A stretch of 64,000 nucleotides of DNA from Legionella fallonii LLAP-10 (GTDB lineage: Bacteria > Pseudomonadota > Gammaproteobacteria > Legionellales > Legionellaceae), in the NCBI RefSeq assembly GCF_000953135.1, contig NZ_LN614827.1:4015501-4079500 (forward strand), read 5' to 3'. The position numbers were made by a program, and so were the translations under genes. The notes below the pieces were generated by a model. It was not told the origin of the DNA and did not search any database. It saw only the letters and a program-made list of their open reading frames with translations. This document shows positions 35,475-44,126 of the stretch, one piece after another. Every line of letters begins with the position of its first letter. Position 1 is the stretch's first letter.

Positions 35475-36896
35475 TTATGCTTTGCGGGCACGCAAAAAAC
35501 GAAAAAACTCAACTCCTTCTCGTAAACGTCTTTTCATCATATCCCAGCTTACGAGCATTTCTCTTACAATTTCCCAAATTTTTGAGGGGCGAAAATAGAA
35601 TTGCTTGTAAAAATTTTCAAGCTGGCGATGAATCTCCTCACGCGGTAAATGAGGATAACCAATAGCCGCCAATTGTATACCGGCGGAATTAACCAGATTG
35701 AAATTATGATTTTCTTCTAACCAACCATTTTCAACTGCTTGCTTATATAAGGTCGTTCCTGGATAGGGAGCAGCAAGGGATACTTGGATGGTATGGGGAT
35801 TAATTTCCTTAGCATATTGAATGGTTTTTGCTATTGTTTCTTGAGTTTCACCTGGCAATCCCAAAATAAAGGTACCATGTACTTTAATACCGAGCTTACG
35901 ACAATCTTGACTAAAACGCTGGGCAATATCGGTACGCAAGCCTTTTTTGATATTCAACAAGATTTGATTATCACCTGACTCATAACCAACCAATAGTAGA
36001 CGTAGTCCATTTTCCTTCATAATCTTCAAGGTTGAGTAAGGAACATTTGCCTTAGCGTTACAAGACCAAGTGACGCCTAATTTTCCAAGTCCCCGCGCAA
36101 TTTCTTCAACTCGGGGTTTGAAATCAGTGAAGGTATCATCGTCAAACATGATTTCCTTTACTTCAGGCATATTGTCACGAATCCATTTAACCTCTTCCAG
36201 AACATTTTCTACCGAACGAACGCGATAACGGTGTCCGCCTACTGTCTGTGGCCATAAGCAAAAAGTACATTTGGATCGGCAACCACGGCCAGTATAGATA
36301 GATACATAAGGATGCTTTAAATAACCAATGAAATAATTGTTAATATTGAGGTCGCGTTTATAAATAGGAGCAACGAAGGGCAATTCGTCCATGTTTTCCA
36401 GTGGCGGACGATCATCATTATGCTTGATCGATCCATCAGGCAAACGATAACTCAGCCCTAAAATTTCCGAAAATGGCTTCCCTTCAGAGATGTCCTTACA
36501 GGTCAAATCGAACTCTTCCCGACATACAAAATCAATGACATTATTTGATGACAGGGAGTTATGAGAATCTACTGCAACCTTAGCCCCAATCATCCCGATT
36601 AAAATGGAAGGTTTCTTTTCTTTTAACTGTTGTGCAAAAAGCGTATCAGTTGGGAATGAAGGAGTGCTTGTATGGATTATGACCAGATCATAATCTTGAG
36701 CGAGCTTCAGTGTTTCAGCTACAGATACATTGTCTGCAGGTGCATCAAGCACACGACTATTAGGTATCAAGGCCGCGGGCTGCACAAGCCATGTTGGGTA
36801 CCAAAATGAGCGAATTTCGCGCTTCGCTTGATATCGAGAACCTGCACCGCCATCAAATCCATCGTATGATGGGGCTTGCAAAAACAATGTTTTCAT
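35475..36896 (-). CDS. hpnJ: Hopanoid-associated B12-binding radical SAM protein HpnJ
   Basis: About 473 residues. The N-terminal ~150 residues are a B12-binding-like domain and the rest a radical SAM core with CRSKCTFC (Cys206, Cys210, Cys213). The start FLQAPSYDGFDGGAGSRYQA is characteristic of HpnJ, which carries out the ring contraction giving the cyclitol ether of bacteriohopanetetrol. I start at ATG 36896, preceded by GGAG; an upstream TTG at 36914 adds six residues without support. hpnI lies 111 bases upstream on the same strand. No hpnK is seen. Confidence 0.9.
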   Translation of the reverse strand: MKTLFLQAPSYDGFDGGAGSRYQAKREIRSFWYPTWLVQPAALIPNSRVLDAPADNVSVAETLKLAQDYDLVIIHTSTPSFPTDTLFAQQLKEKKPSILIGMIGAKVAVDSHNSLSSNNVIDFVCREEFDLTCKDISEGKPFSEILGLSYRLPDGSIKHNDDRPPLENMDELPFVAPIYKRDLNINNYFIGYLKHPYVSIYTGRGCRSKCTFCLWPQTVGGHRYRVRSVENVLEEVKWIRDNMPEVKEIMFDDDTFTDFKPRVEEIARGLGKLGVTWSCNAKANVPYSTLKIMKENGLRLLLVGYESGDNQILLNIKKGLRTDIAQRFSQDCRKLGIKVHGTFILGLPGETQETIAKTIQYAKEINPHTIQVSLAAPYPGTTLYKQAVENGWLEENHNFNLVNSAGIQLAAIGYPHLPREEIHRQLENFYKQFYFRPSKIWEIVREMLVSWDMMKRRLREGVEFFRFLRARKA

Positions 36897-37007
36897 CAGA
36901 ACGCACTCCAGCAACCTGTGTTAAATTCGGTAATTTAAAAGAATACAAAATGGGATAATTTTACTTGTATGATATTTCAGGATGCCCCAATTTGTTGGTC
37001 ATTCCTA

Positions 37008-38138
37008 TCAAGTACAAACAACTAACCTGCCATCCTTTCCTATTTTAAAATAACTACCTCTCCAATATATTGTACTTGCAGAAAAAACGTACAACCAAAG
37101 CATGAAACTAATGCAATCATTTAATGGTGACAGCCAAAACCACTTCTTCGCACTAGGGTCCTTCAAGTATTTGACACTGATTATCCAGCTCATCACTAAT
37201 TTTGTTATCCATACAAAGCCAAATACAATCACTCCTATCGTTGAGGTATGATTTATAAGCAAAAGTAGCATACTAAGTGCCGCACCATATGTAAATAGAA
37301 GACTAAAATAAGACCAAGGGTTATAAGTTAGTATTCCTCTATCCCTACGAATTTTACCGCGAATAATACCGCGCAGCGAATGATGTTCTATCACATGATC
37401 AACAATATAATTGGCCAAAACGATCTTATATCCTATATGAGTAACATGTTTTCCTAATAACAAATCCTCCGCCACATAATCGGCAACACGTTGTATGCCT
37501 CCAATGGCATTTAATGCTGTTTCACGAATTAACACGCTACAACCTAAGGTCCACTTGATTTGGTCTAATTGCTTGGCACAAAAAACACCTGGCATATATT
37601 CTGTCGCATCATTGACTGCTCCGATTTTTGCACGCCAGGTTTTTGCTAATGAACGGTAAGGACAAGTGACAATACCCACCTGCTCATCCTGCATAAATTG
37701 TATTGTTTCACTTAAATAGGTTGGGCCAACACGAATGTCACTATCTGAAATAAGAGAAAAAGAATACTTCGCCGCTTTTTGCATTGTTATTAAATTACTT
37801 ATTTTGGGATTAATACCCAGTGATGTTTCACAAATGACTAGTTGAATATCCTTTTGTGGAAAATCGGCAATGATTTTATTAACCACACTGACAATGGGAT
37901 CATCTGCATCTCTTACGCCAAAAATAATTTGATACTCTGGATAATCTTGCTGACAAAAAGAAGCAAAATTTTCATAAGCCATAGACTCCATACCACAAAC
38001 AGGTTTCAAAATACTAATCGGTGGGTGAAAGTCAGTTTTACTTTGAGATGGCAGTGAAAAAAAACGGGATGTAGAATATATAGCAAAGATATAATAAAAG
38101 CTTGATGCTATGGAAAGAAGAAGGATTACATAAAACAT
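37008..38138 (-). CDS. hpnI: Hopanoid-associated glycosyltransferase HpnI
   Basis: A 376-residue membrane GT2 enzyme of the ceramide glucosyltransferase-like family. It has an N-terminal membrane helix, PPISILKPVCGMES, the metal-binding DSDIRVG, AEDLLLGKHVTH and RRDRGI, then C-terminal helices. HpnI adds N-acetylglucosamine to bacteriohopanetetrol before deacetylation and HpnJ action. The adjacent hpnJ strongly supports this over a lipid glucosylation role. Confidence 0.88.
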   Translation of the reverse strand: MFYVILLLSIASSFYYIFAIYSTSRFFSLPSQSKTDFHPPISILKPVCGMESMAYENFASFCQQDYPEYQIIFGVRDADDPIVSVVNKIIADFPQKDIQLVICETSLGINPKISNLITMQKAAKYSFSLISDSDIRVGPTYLSETIQFMQDEQVGIVTCPYRSLAKTWRAKIGAVNDATEYMPGVFCAKQLDQIKWTLGCSVLIRETALNAIGGIQRVADYVAEDLLLGKHVTHIGYKIVLANYIVDHVIEHHSLRGIIRGKIRRDRGILTYNPWSYFSLLFTYGAALSMLLLLINHTSTIGVIVFGFVWITKLVMSWIISVKYLKDPSAKKWFWLSPLNDCISFMLWLYVFSASTIYWRGSYFKIGKDGRLVVCT

Positions 38139-38478
38139 GATCCCTAGCGCCTTATGTTAATAATCGATGGTAATGGTTCATTATGCAAACCGGCTATTTA
38201 AAATAATTTAAGCCCCTATAAAATTTTGCTTCTCTTTATTTTCATCAATTAAATAAAGACAAAATATTTTCTTTAAAGAGCTTAACGAAATCATTTCTGC
38301 TTTTCAACCTGTTCCTGAATTAAGGTGTAGACAGCCTTTTTTATATAGATTATGCTTGGCCTTGCTATTCCTAGGGGACTAAGTTTCTGTATTAAAGGAA
38401 TGTATTTCTGCTTAATCAACTATTAGCACAAAATAAAATGCTTTTGCGCAATAGAGTAAATATCAAAATGAGCGCCTT
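38139..38478. other. Divergent intergenic region, nothing recognised
   Basis: This 340-base AT-rich spacer lies between hpnI (minus) and the Stealth gene (plus). It should hold promoters for both, but I see no palindrome, repeat, convincing -35/-10 pair or coding frame in it. Confidence 0.4.
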
Positions 38479-39468
38479 ATGGATGAAAAAAAAACGCCAG
38501 TAACTTTCCCTATTGATATTGTTTATGCATGGGCTGATGGTAACGACCCTCAATATCAAAAACTGCTCGCGCAAGTTAGCCGTAAAGACATGCATTATGC
38601 TCGATTTGCTGAAAGTAACGAATTATTTTATTCTTTATATTCCATTTATAAATTTGCGCCTTGGGTTCGCAAAATCTTTATCATCGTTGCAGACTACCAA
38701 AATCCAAGCTTACAAAATTTGCCGTCCTCTCTAGTCAATAAAATTACATTGATAAGACAACATGAGATTATGCCAGGCAATGCTTTGCCCACTTTTAATA
38801 GCATGGCCATAGAAACGGTATTACATTTAATTCCCGATTTATCCGAGCATTTTATTTATTTTAATGATGACACCATGTTAGGTAATCATGTCCAACCTAC
38901 TGATTTTTTCACTCCTAATGGTGAAGGATATTTCTTTAAAAAATGGCTGCCTCGTATATTTTTTCAGCCAATTCGCTTTTTATGGCCAGAATTTAACTAT
39001 TTGCATCAATCGATAACCCTGTATAAACAAATTGCCCAAAAGAAAAAGAAGAGTGCGGTGCTTTGGCATGGGCTTCACCATTGCCAACCATGCAGAAAGA
39101 GCATTTTTGAAATGCTTTGGAAGAATCCTAAGACGAAAACCATTTTAAATGCAACGCTGCACTCGCATTTGCGAGCAAATCATAATATTCAGCCAACCGC
39201 TTTAATGCATTTAACGGGATTAGATTCTGGGAGTATGTTAGAACGACAAATGCCTATTTCAAGCCATCTTTTCATAAAGCTACATCATTATAGTATGTTT
39301 TTTCATATCCAACTGCTATTACTCAAAAAGTTCAAACCACAATTTCTGTGTTTTAATAGCGAATTAAAAAAGCCTAGTGTACTTGAAAAGCAAATGAATC
39401 AGACTCTTCTGGCTTATTTTAAAATTAATACCAATCAAGCAAATAAAGTTAATTATCAAAATGACTGA
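38479..39468 (+). CDS. Stealth-family sugar-phosphate transferase
   Basis: A 329-residue protein of the Stealth family, which transfers hexose-1-phosphate groups in capsule or cell-wall glycans. Conserved region 1 is PIDIVYAWADGNDP near residues 11-24, region 2 is ARFAESNELFYSLYSIYKF with VRKIFIIVAD, and region 3 is HFIYFNDDTMLG near 132-143. Region 4 is weak. It overlaps the PIG-L deacetylase gene by eight bases, so the two are likely co-translated and may work on the same glycan. Confidence 0.85.
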   Translation: MDEKKTPVTFPIDIVYAWADGNDPQYQKLLAQVSRKDMHYARFAESNELFYSLYSIYKFAPWVRKIFIIVADYQNPSLQNLPSSLVNKITLIRQHEIMPGNALPTFNSMAIETVLHLIPDLSEHFIYFNDDTMLGNHVQPTDFFTPNGEGYFFKKWLPRIFFQPIRFLWPEFNYLHQSITLYKQIAQKKKKSAVLWHGLHHCQPCRKSIFEMLWKNPKTKTILNATLHSHLRANHNIQPTALMHLTGLDSGSMLERQMPISSHLFIKLHHYSMFFHIQLLLLKKFKPQFLCFNSELKKPSVLEKQMNQTLLAYFKINTNQANKVNYQND

Positions 39469-40132
39469 ACTAAATAAGAAGCAACTGAATATTTGTTTTG
39501 TCTCTCCCCATCCAGATGACGTTGAGCTTTATTGCGGGGGCGTTTTACTTGATCATGCAAAAAAAAATCATCGCCTATCCGTAATCATGATGACCTATGG
39601 AGGGAAAGGCACAATCAATCCTTTTCTGCGCGGCGAGCCTTTAGAAAAAATACGGGAACAAGAAGCGAGAGCCCGCTATAATTTACTGGATAACTTGGAG
39701 TTTATTTTTGCTGGCTTTAAAGACACAAAAGTACTATGTGACAAGGATTCTATCGCAAGGCTGGCAACCATACTTAAAACAATTAATCCCGATATTATTT
39801 ATTTACCTGAATTTAACTCCCAATTATCAGAGCGACAGCACAATGATCATATCCATAGTGGTAAAATCATTCTAGCAGCCAGCAAGCAATTGACTAAACC
39901 AGTGACCATGAGATGCTATCATTCCATATCCATCAATAGATTAATTAACATTGATGAATATTATGAGCAGAATAACGAAGCAATTAAGTTTTACAAAAGC
40001 CAAAAGGGATTCCCTATATGGCCATTTTTATCCTCTTTAACACGCTTTCATTATCACCATAATAAAAAACGCAGTCGGTGGGGAAAAGACATTGGAGTGG
40101 CCTATGCGGAAGGATTTAGAGAGTTTGTATAA
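39461..40132 (+). CDS. PIG-L/LmbE-family zinc N-deacetylase
   Basis: A 223-residue cytosolic enzyme with the zinc motif PHPDDVELYCGG at residues 16-27 and a second metal region QHNDHIHSG. PIG-L proteins remove acetyl groups from N-acetylglucosamine on lipids, glycans or small thiols. It overlaps the Stealth gene. With hpnI and hpnJ 1.3 kb away and no hpnK in the window, it is also a candidate to deacetylate the GlcNAc-hopanoid; this is inference. It ends eight bases from a convergent gene. Confidence 0.87.
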   Translation: MTELNKKQLNICFVSPHPDDVELYCGGVLLDHAKKNHRLSVIMMTYGGKGTINPFLRGEPLEKIREQEARARYNLLDNLEFIFAGFKDTKVLCDKDSIARLATILKTINPDIIYLPEFNSQLSERQHNDHIHSGKIILAASKQLTKPVTMRCYHSISINRLINIDEYYEQNNEAIKFYKSQKGFPIWPFLSSLTRFHYHHNKKRSRWGKDIGVAYAEGFREFV

Positions 40133-40140
40133 GCTCTAAT

Positions 40141-42207
40141 TCACGCCCTCCCTATAGCAGATAATAGATATGGTGCTACAAACTCCGAACCGTAACCATT
40201 GAGATGATTTATATCAGCATAAAGAGTATGACCATTTTTAGCTATATAACATGTTTTTTTATCGCATAGTAACTCTGAAAGATCGAAAGTTTTTATTTGC
40301 GGATAGTCTTTTAAAACCTTTTTAACTAATAAACGATAGCTGCTATACACGGGGTTTTCATCAAACATTTTTCTAGGAAAAGAACACTTGTCATCATTGT
40401 TGATTAATCTAAACGGCCTCCACTGACATCTTTTAGGATCAAAATTAATTCCCGGATTATCAAACAATACGAATACTTCTTTCCCAGATTGTATGAGTTT
40501 TGAAAAAGTTCTCCTCATTCCCACCTCAAGCACATTACGATAATTTTTATTACCGAGATTTGTTACGTCCACTGCGTCGCCGTAGGAACATTGAGGATTA
40601 TGGGCCATTATTACTGTTTTAATTTCTGGATCATGCATGACATAATCATAAGCAGATGCAATCAATTTATATGCGTCTTTGCGTATATTATATACGTTAG
40701 CATCACTTATTCCTGAGGAAATATCAATCAATGGCACGGCACAGCTCGCTGAAAAAACGGCGACACCATCATGATTAGACGCTAGATGCTTACTCATCCC
40801 GGTAAAAAGTTGTCCTGCATGAGAATCACCAATGATAGCAATGGAGTTATGAGCTTTTTGCTGAAGCAAACACGGATTATCATTCATAATCTCCCATTTA
40901 GGGAACCGTTGCTTACAATTTTCACGTGCTTCACTGGAGAAATCTATATTTTTATGTTGTAAGTTCTGCTCTGTAGCGATATATGGGAACCTCAATTCAT
41001 ATCCATCTCTAATATAATCCTGGTATCCTAGCCCCGCAATAAGCGTCATTAATACCACAAGGGAAACTACTTTAATCCTATTGTATTGTCCCCATCGTAT
41101 AGGACATTCAACTAATCTATAAGTAAGCCACGCAAGAACCGTAGCAAGGACAATAGCAGCTATCCGAATATTCCAACCAGGTGTTTCGCTCTCAGTAATT
41201 CTTATGAAAGAAAGAATCGGCCAATGCCACAAATACAGGGGAAAACTAATTAAACCAAACCATACGATAATACGGTTTGATAAAATCACGCGATTAATCC
41301 AAGAACCAGATCCAGAGTAAATAATAAGTACAGTGCCTAAAACTGGAATAATTGCCCATTTTCCAGGGAAATTTAACTTTTTATTTATTATCAAAAAACC
41401 ACAACACAAAAGAATAATACCTAAAAAAGATAGAGCGTTGCTTAAAACAACCCACTTACTTTGCGTAAAATTTTTATGCGTAATAGCAGATAAAATACCA
41501 CCTTTTATGTTCCATTGCTGATAAGTACTCGTGCCGTATAAATTAATCCAAGCGAGCAATCCACCCGACAATAGCTCCCAAAATCGTGTATGAGGCAAAT
41601 AAAATGTAGCAACAAAATTGTCATTAATGCCCTTAATGTTAAGAATAAAGGACGTTAATGCAGCAAATATTGTGACTAGTAATAAATTAAATTTACGTAT
41701 CCATGCAAACCAAATAAACAATGGCCAGATGAAATAAAACTGTTCTTCTACACCTAAGCTCCAAATATGGAGTAATGGTTTTGTTTCCGCACTGTTATCA
41801 AAATAGCCAGTTTCACCCCATAAAACCATGTTTTGTACAAAACCAGTGCTACCTAATATATGCTTACCAAGCTGTTTGTACTCGTCAGGTAATAAAGCAA
41901 ACCATCCAAATACAAGACAAAAAATTAAAATAAGAATTAACGCAGGAAATATTCGTTTAATACGTCGAATATAAAATTCTTTAAAACTAAAAGTTCCTTG
42001 ATCAAGGTTTTTAAAAATGATAGTTGAAATCAAATAGCCAGAAATTACAAAAAAAACATCTACTCCAATAAATCCTCCCTGAAACCAATGGGGGAATGCA
42101 TGATACGCAACGACAGATAAAACAGCTACTCCACGTAAGCCATCTATATCAGCCCTGTAATCGGAACTAACAACGTGAGGTTGGTATGACATGATTTTAA
42201 TATCCAT
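40141..42207 (-). CDS. OafA/YrhL-type O-acyltransferase with C-terminal SGNH domain
   Basis: A 688-residue inner-membrane protein. Residues ~15-390 are an acyltransferase 3 domain with about ten helices and the start YRADIDGLRGVAVLSVVAYH. Residues ~440-685 are a periplasmic SGNH hydrolase-like domain with IGDSHAGQLF and the final DINHLNGYG. This architecture O-acetylates LPS or peptidoglycan sugars. Neither the ATG at 42207 nor the one at 42192 has a clear ribosome site. It probably modifies the surface polysaccharide made in the nearby island. Confidence 0.9.
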   Translation of the reverse strand: MDIKIMSYQPHVVSSDYRADIDGLRGVAVLSVVAYHAFPHWFQGGFIGVDVFFVISGYLISTIIFKNLDQGTFSFKEFYIRRIKRIFPALILILIFCLVFGWFALLPDEYKQLGKHILGSTGFVQNMVLWGETGYFDNSAETKPLLHIWSLGVEEQFYFIWPLFIWFAWIRKFNLLLVTIFAALTSFILNIKGINDNFVATFYLPHTRFWELLSGGLLAWINLYGTSTYQQWNIKGGILSAITHKNFTQSKWVVLSNALSFLGIILLCCGFLIINKKLNFPGKWAIIPVLGTVLIIYSGSGSWINRVILSNRIIVWFGLISFPLYLWHWPILSFIRITESETPGWNIRIAAIVLATVLAWLTYRLVECPIRWGQYNRIKVVSLVVLMTLIAGLGYQDYIRDGYELRFPYIATEQNLQHKNIDFSSEARENCKQRFPKWEIMNDNPCLLQQKAHNSIAIIGDSHAGQLFTGMSKHLASNHDGVAVFSASCAVPLIDISSGISDANVYNIRKDAYKLIASAYDYVMHDPEIKTVIMAHNPQCSYGDAVDVTNLGNKNYRNVLEVGMRRTFSKLIQSGKEVFVLFDNPGINFDPKRCQWRPFRLINNDDKCSFPRKMFDENPVYSSYRLLVKKVLKDYPQIKTFDLSELLCDKKTCYIAKNGHTLYADINHLNGYGSEFVAPYLLSAIGRA

Positions 42208-42665
42208 TAATTGCTATGGAGGTTTTACAACAATTAGAGTTGCAGCCATGTTGTTTAGTCTACATGCCAGAAATCTATTAGAAGAAAAACTACCACAAAA
42301 TCCTTAATTAGTAACTTCTCAATAAGTATGGGAAACGCCTTCTCGAACGAAGTGAGAGATCTCCAGTCATGAGCACAGTGCCTGAATTTGAAGATCCTTC
42401 GCTTCTTTCGGGATGACATTTTTTCCCAAAGTTACTGAAAAGTTACCTTAATTACTATCATCATTTTGATTTGGTTAGAATTATAAGTCTTCTCATAACA
42501 TTTACAATATAACCTTTCAATAAAAGCTTTATGAGAATTGAAGGAATGTGTTGCACTAGGCACTTTACTTTAAGTGCAATATTAGCTATTTTCCCTTTCT
42601 ATGATTAACTTTTACATATATCGTTCTTTTGAAAATGTAGCACTGGAATTTGGGTTGGGAAAATA
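42208..42665. other. Intergenic region containing a MITE-like element
   Basis: A 458-base spacer between divergent genes. Its centre is the inverted-repeat element at 42311-42445; the remaining ~320 bases are AT-rich with no gene or recognised site. Confidence 0.5.
42302..42454. mobile_element. MITE-like inverted-repeat element, copy 1, with 9-bp flanking direct repeats
   Basis: The element spans 42311-42445 (135 bp), starting GTAACTTCTCAATAAG and ending CTGAAAAGTTA, which are imperfect terminal inverted repeats. CCTTAATTA stands directly on both sides (42302-42310 and 42446-42454), as expected for a target-site duplication. The interior has a second inverted repeat around GAGAGATCTCC and GAAGATCC. 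It encodes no protein. The left third closely matches copy 2 at 49491-49626. Confidence 0.7.
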
Positions 42666-44078
42666 ATGCAAGAAATGGATTCAGCTCCTATAGAGTCGAC
42701 AACAAACCAATATAACCAACAGATTGCAGTAGATATTATCATCCCCTTTTATAAGCATGCAGAGCTCGTTGCTCCATTATTCAATGCTCTTAGTTCGCTC
42801 GCTCCAGAATTAACAAAAATGCATGCACGGCTTATCTTAATCAATGACTCGCCAACGGATACGCCACTAAAGGAAGCCTTAGAACAAGCATGTTGGCAAT
42901 GCAAAGAATATAGCATTCCCTTTCAAATGCTCATCAATGACGAGAATTTAGGTTTTTTGCGTTCAACAAATCGTGGATTGAAGCTTGCCGCTCTTTCTGG
43001 CCATGATGTTATTCTTTTAAATTCAGATACCATACCAACTCCTGGCTCCTTAATAGAACTGCAGAGAATTGCTTATGCAGATGATACGATTGGATTTGTA
43101 AGTCCTAGATCAAATAATGCGGTTCATTGCTCTTTCCCAACTCAAGCCATCTATAGTCTTATGGATTTTGAGCCAGCTTATGAAAGTTTTAACAACTTGC
43201 GCGCGTGCCTACCTGAGCTAACGTATACTCCTACAGTGGTGGGTTTTTGTTTGTATATTAAGTCAGTCATTCTAGAAAAAAACAGATTACTGGATGAAAT
43301 ATACGGCCATGGATACTATGAAGAATATGATTATATATATAGGGGCAGACATATTGGCTACAAAGCGGCTTTAGCTAATCATGCTTATGTGTACCATAAA
43401 GGCTCTGTATCCATATCCTCTCTGCCAAAAGCCAAAGAAAGGTTGCTTAGAAAAAATAGACGTACTTTTATCAGACGTTACCCTGAATATGATTCTGAGA
43501 TGAAACGTTATTTGTCTAGTCATTATTACAAGACTGAAAGGCTCTTGCATGGCTTATTAAAAGACGCCCAAGGAAAAATAGGCATTGTATTCGATTTGAC
43601 TCGTTTAAGTTTTTTATACGGTAAAAGAGCAAAAGCAACAAAATTAATCTTAGAAATGTTATCAAAACATTGGCATCAGCATTTTATTTTTTTCGTTAAA
43701 TGCTCCAGGAAAACATGGCTACTCCATCAATTATATAAACTAAACCATGTTCATTTTTTTTCAGCAAAGCACATTAATTCTTGTGCAATATCATGTAGGG
43801 TTATCGAAGATAACCTGTCACGTAACGAATTAAAGCGCATGTCCAATTTGGCAGCCCATAATGTATATTTTTTATTGAATAATGGCGCTCATGAAACTAA
43901 AAACCGCACTCAACAACGCCGCTGGCATTTTTTATCTCATTATGCCCAGAGTATCAAAATGCCTCAGGATCTATTAAAGGATGAAGAAATAATTAATCTG
44001 TTTTTTAATCTAATAAATCATCCTGATTTAATTGCTAATCATGTGCTGTCACGCAAGGAACAAATTACCTCCCTATAG
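42666..44078 (+). CDS. Family 2 glycosyltransferase (rhamnosyltransferase-like) with C-terminal extension
   Basis: A 470-residue protein. Residues ~20-275 are a GT2 domain (VDIIIPFYKHAELVAPL, LINDSPTDTPLKEAL, NENLGF-like NDENLGFLRSTNRG, ILLNSDTIPTPG, VGFCLYIKSVILE). It resembles enzymes that add rhamnose or similar sugars to O-chains. Residues ~300-470 are unassigned, with features such as HETKNRTQQRRWH. It stands alone on the plus strand. The acceptor is unknown, but the neighbouring polysaccharide genes suggest a surface glycan. Confidence 0.83.
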   Translation: MQEMDSAPIESTTNQYNQQIAVDIIIPFYKHAELVAPLFNALSSLAPELTKMHARLILINDSPTDTPLKEALEQACWQCKEYSIPFQMLINDENLGFLRSTNRGLKLAALSGHDVILLNSDTIPTPGSLIELQRIAYADDTIGFVSPRSNNAVHCSFPTQAIYSLMDFEPAYESFNNLRACLPELTYTPTVVGFCLYIKSVILEKNRLLDEIYGHGYYEEYDYIYRGRHIGYKAALANHAYVYHKGSVSISSLPKAKERLLRKNRRTFIRRYPEYDSEMKRYLSSHYYKTERLLHGLLKDAQGKIGIVFDLTRLSFLYGKRAKATKLILEMLSKHWHQHFIFFVKCSRKTWLLHQLYKLNHVHFFSAKHINSCAISCRVIEDNLSRNELKRMSNLAAHNVYFLLNNGAHETKNRTQQRRWHFLSHYAQSIKMPQDLLKDEEIINLFFNLINHPDLIANHVLSRKEQITSL

Positions 44079-44126
44079 AATTCCAATGCACAACAAAATA
44101 TCAATTATAATTTAGACCACTCAAAT

